NCBI GenBank assembly: GCA_030549175.1
Contig: JAUKUA010000001.1
Span: 8,804,001 to 8,868,000, forward strand
DNA: 64,000 nt
Reading direction: 5' to 3'
From: Lasiosphaeris hirsuta
Lineage: Eukaryota > Ascomycota > Sordariomycetes > Sordariales > Lasiosphaeriaceae
The notes beneath the pieces are model-generated. The model made no database searches. It saw only the letters and a list, made by a program, of their open reading frames with translations, and had not been told where the DNA came from. Each line of letters opens with the position of its first letter. Within the stretch, counting starts at the first letter, position 1. This document shows positions 56,433 to 64,000 of the stretch, piece by piece. The translations under genes and the position numbers were made by a program.

Positions 56433-58224
56433 ATGTCCGGCTTCGAGGTCGCGGGGATAATGCTCGGGGCGATCCCGTTGGTCATATCCGCCCTCGAGCA
56501 CTACAAGAGTGGAAAGAGCACGGCAAGCGCAATATTCCAGTGGCGCGGCCAGCTGGATACTCTAATCTTCCGCCTCAAACTCCTCGATACCTTTTTCTAC
56601 CTAGAATCCTTGGAGCTGTTACGAGCCGCCAAAGTCCCAGAGGTAATTGATGGATATGATCTGACAAAAGACGAATGTGCCGCCATCCTCTTGTCCGCTA
56701 AGACGGGGAAGGAGATGCAGGAGTTCTTAGGCCCGCTACACGGAATTGCCTTGGAGATCATAGGGCGGTACGAGACTTGCCTCAAGAAGATTGTCGTCAA
56801 AATTCACCATATACGACGGCTTGACGGGGTATGTTTTCCCTCTGGTCCTCTGTTCCCATTCGCTGACCCCGATGGCGAGCACGTCCACCTAGGCAGCTAA
56901 AGATGATCTCCGCGCACTGCTTGATACAAATCCCCCGGCCGCCGGATGTTTTGCATTCAAAAAGAGGCTTAAATTCAGCCTCGAACGGGACAGCCTCAAG
57001 ACCCTACTCGAGGATCTACGCGAGGACAGACTCTCCCTCAAGGAGATTACCAATACGCTCAAGTCTCAGAAGGGATTCACCGCCCGCAGCTCCTCCCACA
57101 ATGTTGCCAAGATGGTGCGCCAGCTAGCTCAAGTGCAGAGCAAGGCCGTCTCCCTCTTCCCCGCCCTCTGTGGGGGATGCACTTGCCGATGCCAGGCAAA
57201 GCACAGAGTCATGACACGGCTTGAGAGGCGGCTTGAGGGGCGGCTTAAGGCGTCTTTGGCGAAGGATATAGCATTTCGCCTAGTATTGCCCCTCAACGGC
57301 CCGGACGCCATCCTACAGCAAGCCTGGGTGAGCGTCTCTTCGACTGCAGATACCGACCAGTGAGTTTCTTACCCGGAGAGCTGTTGGTGATTTGTGCTTT
57401 AGTCGCTGACAAACTGACAGAAAACTCTGCCGGAAGAGCCTGCCTTGCAGCTCACTACCGTCAGATTTATCCTCCCTGAAACTCATCTGCAGGCCCAACA
57501 GGAGGTTAAGGACCTATGTCACCTTGCCAGAGAGGCATGAGGCAAGGGGGAATTGCTCTGGCTCGAGCTCGCTGCCAACGCCCTGACGGTAGCTACTACC
57601 AGAGAACTAGCGAAAGCCGAGATGACGACGGCGGTTGACGACATCTCAGTCGCAACCACTTTACAAGAACTTCTGGCTCGTGACCCGGAGCAAGTAAACG
57701 ACTGGCTGACTCCCAAACGGCGAATCCTGCTGCTCGCCGTAGACATCGCCTCATCGATCCTCCAGATCCAACGGAGCCACTGGCTCAGGTCTCCCTGGAG
57801 CAGCCAGACCATCAAGATTGCCGTGACGCAGATGAGCCAGCCGATATTAAGCGCCTTTATCGAGCAGGATCTCGACGGGCTCAAGGGCAAAGTCTCCATA
57901 GCTGCCAACAACCTGGAGCCCCAGACAGCCATCCTCGAGCTCTCCATTCTTCTCCTCGAAGTCTGGCACCGCAAATCGGTCGAGGCGTGGGCGTCAAAGG
58001 CCAACATTGACCTTAGTACATTAGGAACGGACAGCCGGAGGCTTGCCGCGGAGCGCTGGCTATGACAAAGCCAAAACAGGCTACCCGTGCAGTACCTCGA
58101 AGCCATTGAGGGGTGTTTGGGCATCTGTTCGGGGAGGCTCTGATACTGGGACGATGAGCAATTCCAGCAACACTATTGTGAGAACATCATCATGCCGCTG
58201 TTGGAGAGTTGCAAAACCTGGTGA
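56433..58224 (+). pseudogene. DUF7580-like helical protein gene with three in-frame TGA codons
   Basis: The start MSGFEVAGIMLGAIPLVISA LEHY is the standard opening of the fungal DUF7580 group. Exon 1 is 56433-56828. An intron 56829-56892 (GTATGT..CCTAG) joins LDG to AAKDDLRALLD. Exon 2 has LKTLLEDLREDRLSLKEI and ends near 57327 or 57361. The last exon, from 57421, reads TLPEEPALQLTTVRFILPE, then LLLAVDIASSILQIQRSHWL and the tail WDDEQFQQHYCENIIMPLLE to a TGA at 58222. In-frame TGA codons at 57538-57540, 58063-58065 and 58141-58143 interrupt it. Each fits a CGA-to-TGA change, and the frame on either side is unbroken. The proteins are frequent beside HET and NLR genes; function is not established. 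Confidence 0.75.
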
Positions 58225-59841
58225 AGTGCAAGACGCCGTGGCTGGTCGCCGTTTGTGGGGGGGAGGGAGGTTAATTTATACGAGTACAATATCGATGGAT
58301 TAGACTAGTAGATAAGTAGATAGATAAGAGGATGGATGGGCAAGTGAACGGCTTCCTCATGGCCCCAGCGCCCCCACCTGGGCCTACATCTTGCGCCTGG
58401 CCAGGATCCATTCCCCTAACCTCCTCCTCTTCTACGACACCCAATTTACTCTACTTCACGGAATACAGCACAATTGCCAGTATTTACGTGATTTGAGTCG
58501 GGGTCGCCAGATAACCCTATTATTAATGTCACTTATTACTTAAAGTAGACCCAATTTATACGAGATGTTCAACTTGTTATGACACTATTCAGATGGAGGC
58601 TCGCACACAGGTAGGAGGATTGTTGTATTGGGGAGAGTCTGTTCGACAAGATCCAGAGCGCTCGCTGTAAGCGTTCTTGTTTCTGCAACCAGACCCTTGA
58701 CAACACCAAGGAGCACTCTATCTACTCCTGGCTTAGCACCTGACTTATGCGACAATTGTACTTGCGTAGATAAAATATTAAGGTACGTGGGCAGGAGCAT
58801 CTAAACACTCCGGGGTGCGTCTCCGGGGTGCATCTCCGAGGTGCATCCCTGTCACCATTGGCTGTGTGGCGAGTATTTGGTGGGATTTCTTCAGCCGTAG
58901 CGACTATCTTTATTTGTGACCTACTGCGAGGTCTCTGATAAGTTTTGCGCTGCTGCTACAATAATTTGCAGTATTTTTTAGTCTCATTTTTTAGGCTCAT
59001 TTTTTTGGCGGCTCAAAGATGGTCACTGTCGGCGAGAATCCTATCGTATGCCTCGTCGACGGTTCTGGGGAGCCGAGTGATGACTTCCCCCCATCTTACG
59101 AATTACCTATCCGGAACAGCATTTTAGCTAGCAGTCTAGGCTTCTGCATTGTCGAGATCTCATTGCTGATAAATGTGCTACCTCGGTAATATTCACTTCT
59201 TACCCAAAATGGAAGGTAGAGATATATATGCACAGAAAACCTGCCGTGACAAGGCAAGATTGTCCGCCATCTTCCCCGCGTCTTGCATCAATGCTATTAT
59301 GGTTGGTCGTTTTCCATTAGCTTACATCGTCTAATGGGGGGTGTGCTTTTCATTCTAATCGGGAAGGTGGTGAGAAGGTAATTTAGACCTTCCAATTAGA
59401 GAGTCCCAAGGATACCCTGGATATAAGCTTTGTGGCGGCGGATAAGCTTCCTTGGCGATTGGTGCCGTGGGACGGCAACCTCGCGGATACGACGGCACTG
59501 GATAAACACGGACCTACCCCATTCAACCGCCAACAAAAGACCAATCATTAACCCAAAGGGTGGAATCGTAACCGGGCATGTCGAAAACAGACGCTTGCCT
59601 CCCCGGAATTATTACCTAGCAAGGCAGCTAATTCAGCATGAACATATGACTCGGGGGACGGGTCATTTCTGGTGAGGGGGGAGACGGCCGTGCTACGGTC
59701 GCAAGTTTATGAGATAACAATGCACCTCTCGCTCCTCCAGTCCAAACTTATTGAGTGCCCCTCGTCCACAGGCTGCCGGCCAAGTCTCACACGCATCATT
59801 CGCACCTTTTCCAGCCAAGCATCTGCCAAGCCACAACAAGC
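58225..59841. other. AT-rich intergenic region upstream of the OPT gene
   Basis: Apart from a short tandem repeat (58808-58846) no supported feature is present. Short minus- and plus-strand frames lack motifs. Confidence 0.45.
58808..58846. repeat. Three tandem 13-nt units
   Basis: CTCCGGGGTGCGT, CTCCGGGGTGCAT and CTCCGAGGTGCAT follow one another directly. The differences are G-to-A or C-to-T type changes. Confidence 0.8.
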
Positions 59842-62695
59842 ATGGCCTCGCCACAACCTCCGGCTGGCAATGATGCCGCCGCCGAGAAGGTTGATTCTGC
59901 GCCGGCGGAGCCAATTACCATCCACAGAACTGCTTCCGAAGACACGGGCCATGATATCGGCGGCTTGGTCCACAATCTTGTCGAGAAGATTGGTGATCGA
60001 GACGATGGCGTCGCCCCGATCGAGGACATTGAGTACGTCATTGACAAGATCGACATCTTGACTGTCGACGAGTGCAGGGCCATCATTCAAAAGCTGCTCA
60101 AGGACCACGAGTACGACTACAACTTCGCGTCCAGCCAGCGAGAGAAGCTCAAAAAGCTGCTGGAGGGACCTGCTGAGGGGGAGAGCACGGAAGAATGGGA
60201 GCTGAAGCTCAAGACCGAGACGGCCGTGAATCACTTTTATTCGCCGTACCCCGAGGTCCGCTCCGTGACCGAGCCCACCGACGACGTCACCATCCCCTGC
60301 GAGACGATTCGCGCCCATTTCCTCGGCTACATGTGGGCCATCATCGCGCAATTCACAAACTCGCTGTTCAACTCGCGCTTCCCGTCAATCACGCTCACAT
60401 CTGCCGTTGCGCAAATCCTGCTCTACCCGTGCGGACACGCGCTCGCGCTGGTGCTGCCGGACTGGGGCTTCACCGTCGGCGGCAAGCGGGTTTCGCTCAA
60501 CCCCGGCCCCTGGTCGTACAAGGAACAGATGCTGTCGACCATCATCATCGACGTTGGTCTCACGTCGGCCTACTGCTTCTGGAACATCCAGACCCAGACT
60601 GTCTATTACCATGACACCTGGCTCACCCCTGGCTACAGCATCCTGCTTCTGCTCTCGACCCAGCTCATGGGTCTCGGCTTTTCTGGCCTGCTCCGCCGAT
60701 TCGTCGTCTACCCGGTCGACGCCTTGTGGCCCAGTATCTTGCCGACCCTGGCGCTGAACAGGGCGCTATTGGTGCCCGAGAAGAAGGAAACAGTGCACGG
60801 CTGGACCATCTCGCGATACCGCTTCTTCTTTATCGTTTTCTGCGTCATGTTTGTCTACTTTTGGATTCCCGACTTTATTTTCCCCGCACTGAGCCTCTTT
60901 GCCTGGATGACGTGGATCGCACCCGACAATTTCAACCTGAACATGATCACGGGTTCCTCCATGGGCCTTGGTTTCAACCCCATCTCGACTTTCGACTGGA
61001 ACGTCATCTCGTCCTATGCCCTCCCTCTCGCGTACCCATTCTTTGCTTTCGCCCAACAGTTCGCGGGGACGGTCTTGGCTGGTCTCATCATCATCGCGCT
61101 ATACTACACCAACGTCAGCTGGTCAGGCTACCTCCCGCCGAATTCCTCGGGCATTTTTGACAACACGGGAAGCCACTACAACATCACAAGGGTCGTCGTT
61201 CCCAACAGCGCCATCCTCGACGAGACGGCCTATCAGGAGTACTCTCCCGCCTTCTACAGCGCCGGAAACCTCGTCGTCTACGGCGCATTCTTTGCCTTTT
61301 ACCCCCTCACCATGGTCTTCATCCTCCTCGATACCTGGCGACCCATTCTCAAGGCGTACCGATCCATGACGAGCAGCGCCGTATCGTCCATCGCGCGGCT
61401 TTTTACCCACCTCAAGAATGCAGTCTCGTCGCTCGTCCGGGGCCATTTTCGCGAGGCCGGTCGACATTTGGTGAGCATCCTCACGGGCGATGACAGCTCA
61501 ATCTACGACGGATTCGACGACCCCTTCACCAAGATGATGCGCAACTACCCAGAGGTGCCCGACTGGTGGTTCCTGACCATCGCCTTTGTCGCTTTCATCT
61601 TTGCCATCGTCGTCGTGACGAACTGGCCTCAGCTCGATACGCCCGTCTGGACCATATTCTTCGTCATTGGGCTCAACCTGGTATTTCTGATCCCCATGTC
61701 CTATCTCTACGCCATCTCCGGCACCACCGAGGGGCTCAACGTCGTCACGGAGCTGATCGTCGGTTATGCCCTCCCGGGACACCCCGAGGCACTCATGTTT
61801 GTCAAGGCGTTCGGGTACAACATCAACGGCCAGGCGGACAACTACATCTCGGACCAGAAGATGGGCTTCTACGCAAAGCTGCCTCCTCGCGCCATGTACC
61901 GCGGCCAGATGATGAGTGCCATCATCACGGCTTTGGTCGCGTACGGCGTGGTGCAGTTTGCCGACAACGAAATCGAGGGCATTTGCACCCCTGATCAGCC
62001 GTCCAGCTTCAACTGCGCAAACGGCTCGCAGGTTTATTTCTCGTCTTCTGTTGTCTGGGTGAGTCAAAATCACAGAATCCCCTCGGCTACACTGATGACG
62101 ACACTGACATTTTGTTTAGGGAGCCATCGGCCCGGCCCGAATCTTCAGCCAAATCTACCCCGCCATGAAATACTGCTTCCTCCTCGGCTTCCTCCTCGCC
62201 CTCACCTGGTGGACAATCAAGCGTTTCGGCTCCTATGTCCAGTCGGCCTGCCGCAACGCCCTCCCGGGTTTCCTCTTCACCCCCCTCAACGCCGTCCTCT
62301 TCACTCCCATCTCCTATCTCAAGCACGTCCATCCCTCCCTCGTCATGAACGGCATGCTCTTCTGGGCGCCCCTCAACCTGACCTACTTCACCGGCGGCTT
62401 TTACATCTCGTTCGCCTTCATGTACTACCTGCGGCGGTACAAGACGGCATGGTGGGAAAAGTACAACTACGTCCTGTCGGCTGCGCTCACGGGCGGCGTC
62501 GCATTCTCGGGCATTATCATTTTCTTTGCCGTGCAGTACCATCCGCAGGCGATCGACTGGTGGGGGGTCAATGTGCTGGGCCAGACGATTGATGGGGGGC
62601 CGGGCAGACGGCGTTGCTTCCCGACTTGCCCGAGAAGGGGTATTTTGGGCCGGACACGTGGTTTTAGGGTGTTGTTTGGGTGCTGTGGTGTTTGA
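59842..62695 (+). CDS. OPT-family oligopeptide transporter (C-terminus shifted by one base)
   Basis: The ATG at 59842 starts MASPQPPAGNDAAAEKVD after a CAAGC context. Exon 1 is 59842-62058, intron 62059-62119 (GTGAGT..TTTAG), exon 2 62120 onward. As written the protein is 930 aa. A hydrophilic N-terminus of about 170 residues precedes about 14-16 membrane spans. OPT hallmarks are the NPG box in SLNPGPWSYKEQ and the KIPPR-type box in FYAKLPPRAMYRGQ. The family imports small peptides with protons at the plasma membrane. At 62594-62599, a G6 run, the reading leaves the family pattern. One more base would give the usual ending GYFGPDTWF with stop at 62665-62667. The shift is either a sequencing indel or a late frameshift that only changes the tail. 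Confidence 0.92.
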
Positions 62696-63139
62696 AGTAA
62701 TGGTTTGGGTGCCGCGGTGTTTGTCTGAGGGGTAATGGTTTGGGGGTAATGGTTTTTGGTGTATCAAGGCGTGTCCATTTTTCTGTCTGTATAAATGCGA
62801 GTGCTCAACAATGGAGCGTTGTCCACGTGTCGGCAGTTAAGCTCTAGTCGCAACCGTAAACATCTTGGTAACATGTTCCTGTAGCTATGCCGCATAACCC
62901 GCCTCACGATGGTGGCGAGCCGGCCAATCAGATCGCTCTTGACCCGCTCTCTCCGCTCCCCCAACCCAGCGCAATCCTTCAGGGTGACGCGTCCGAGGCC
63001 CAGCCTTGGCGGTGATATCCTTGGCATGCCATATTCCTTCTCAACGTCAATCCTTGAGCTTCAGCACAGCAAACGTCGCGCACACCGAGCTCGAGGTTGG
63101 CCAAGCCCAACACGGCATTTTTGCCTTTTGTTATTGTGA
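62696..63139. other. intergenic region
   Basis: The convergent-looking end of the OPT gene and the promoter of the regulator. No gene recognised. Confidence 0.4.
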
Positions 63140-64000
63140 ATGGCGGACGGGCAGACTGGCGAAGGGACGCCTAGCCCAGGGTCTTCGCATCGGCGTCGCC
63201 CGGTCCCTGGGAAAGGTCACCCAAAGTCGAAGAAGGGGTGCATCAGCTGCAAAACAAGACGGGTCAAGTGCTCCGAAGAACTGCCAACCTGCCGTGCATG
63301 TCGACGACTCGGCCTGGATTGCCAGTACATACAGCCGACTCCACCGCGTCTTCTCACACCAGCCGGAACACTGCGCATCACTCCTTCGGCCCTCACTTTC
63401 GAAGACCTGCGCTTCTTCCATCACTTCCTCACTGTGGCCCACCCACCGTTACCCTTTGGTGAGGGCAGGGTGTGGCAAGACGTTGCTGCAATATCCCACG
63501 AGGTAAGCATCCCACCACGGCACGGCACGGCACTGCACGGGTTCAACGCAGCCTGAGTCTGACCTCCATCACCACAGTATGACTTCCTCGCACATGCGAT
63601 GATGGGTCTTGCAGCGCAGGAGCTGACCCTCTCGACTGCGGCCGACTATTCGATCCAGGCCCTGAACCACCGCGTTCGAGCCATGGCGGCTATGAACAAT
63701 GCACTCTCCAAGCCGAGCCTATCCCTTGCCGATGGGGATGCCAGACTCGCCGCCGCCATGGTCCTCACTTTCCAGTCAACCAACATGGACGACGGCATGA
63801 TGGAGTTTCTCTGCATGCTGCGGGGGTGGATGATCATTCAGACAACCGTCGTCCCGTCCATGGCCCACTCTCTCTTCCGGGGCTTTACGGAAGAGGCCTA
63901 CGTCGAGAGCATGAGGAGCTTCATAGGCCACGGCGAAGATGGCGGTGCTCCGAACGACACCGCGACCCAGGAGTTACGCCGTACCTTGGCCGACTTTGAT
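63140..64000 (+). CDS. Zn(II)2Cys6 transcription factor, 5' part
   Basis: The start ATG 63140 is followed by a basic, Pro/Ser-rich leader, then the binuclear zinc cluster [20 protein letters not shown] and ACRRLGLDC, with all six Cys at C-x2-C-x6-C...C-x2-C-x6-C spacing. Exon 1 ends at about 63502 (donor GTAAGC); an intron of about 75 nt ends CACCACAG and exon 2 starts [20 protein letters not shown]. The downstream sequence matches the helical middle domain seen in fungal regulators of this type. The gene continues past the window, so its length and C-terminus are unknown. It would be a nuclear sequence-specific regulator. Its position next to the OPT transporter gives no proof of a regulatory link. 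Confidence 0.88.

Noticed and set aside
57519..58124. 201-codon minus-strand frame over the DUF7580-like gene
   Set aside because: Antisense to recognisable family sequence; Ser/Ala/Leu-rich shadow translation.
1..64000. Search for Starship-type DUF3435 captain, CRISPR arrays, rRNA and LTR pairs
   Set aside because: No tyrosine-recombinase motifs, no regularly spaced repeats, no rRNA-like sequence and no matching long terminal repeats were recognised by eye.

Overview
The window is nuclear DNA of a filamentous ascomycete, most likely a Sordariomycete (inference). Genes are dense and on both strands. They carry short introns of about 50-90 nt with GT..AG ends and CTAAC/CTGAC-like branch points. 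The families are typical of moulds: HET-domain protein, NB-ARC/TPR NLR, C2H2-ankyrin protein, tannase, cytochrome P450, GPI-anchored secreted protein, OPT transporter and Zn(II)2Cys6 regulator. Several relics carry in-frame TAA/TAG/TGA exactly where one C-to-T (or G-to-A) change from CAA/CAG/CGA/TGG would make them. That pattern fits repeat-induced point mutation (RIP) or related decay.

Layout. 0-8.4 kb is a graveyard: a GH27 alpha-galactosidase tail joined to ankyrin-like sequence, a LINE reverse transcriptase remnant (-), degenerate minisatellite units in both orientations, an ankyrin scrap and a five-stop reading frame of unknown identity. 8.5-13.6 kb holds an intact HET gene, a secreted tannase/feruloyl esterase and a possible small two-exon gene. 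13.6-16.2 kb is AT-rich and gene-free, with a striking hairpin. 16.2-19.4 kb has an intact six-exon P450 and a P450 C-terminal relic. 19.5-31.6 kb is a mostly conserved block: ADP-ribosylglycohydrolase (-), SulP/STAS transporter (-), an alpha/beta hydrolase with one stop (+), an ATRIP/UvsD/Rad26 checkpoint protein (-) and CDP-diacylglycerol synthase (+), the last two divergent from one promoter region.

33-45 kb is accessory: a GPI-anchored Cys-rich secreted protein, a broken ankyrin gene, a class-C beta-lactamase-like hydrolase/transesterase (-), an L-amino-acid-oxidase-like flavoenzyme with frame damage (-) and an AsaB/GA4-desaturase-like oxidoreductase (-). The last three are co-oriented and may be a small metabolic cluster. 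46-58 kb is an allorecognition/innate-immunity-like island: an intact six-exon NB-ARC/TPR NLR, a damaged C2H2-finger/ankyrin gene and a DUF7580-like gene with three in-frame TGA codons. 59.8-64 kb returns to an OPT oligopeptide transporter and the 5' part of a Zn(II)2Cys6 regulator that runs off the window.

Taken together, a housekeeping core (lipid synthesis, DNA-damage checkpoint, transport) is flanked by fast-evolving non-self-recognition genes in mixed states of integrity. Exon boundaries are my reading of splice signals and frame, not aligned to any transcript. Three frameshifts sit in homopolymer or short same-base runs and may be assembly errors.
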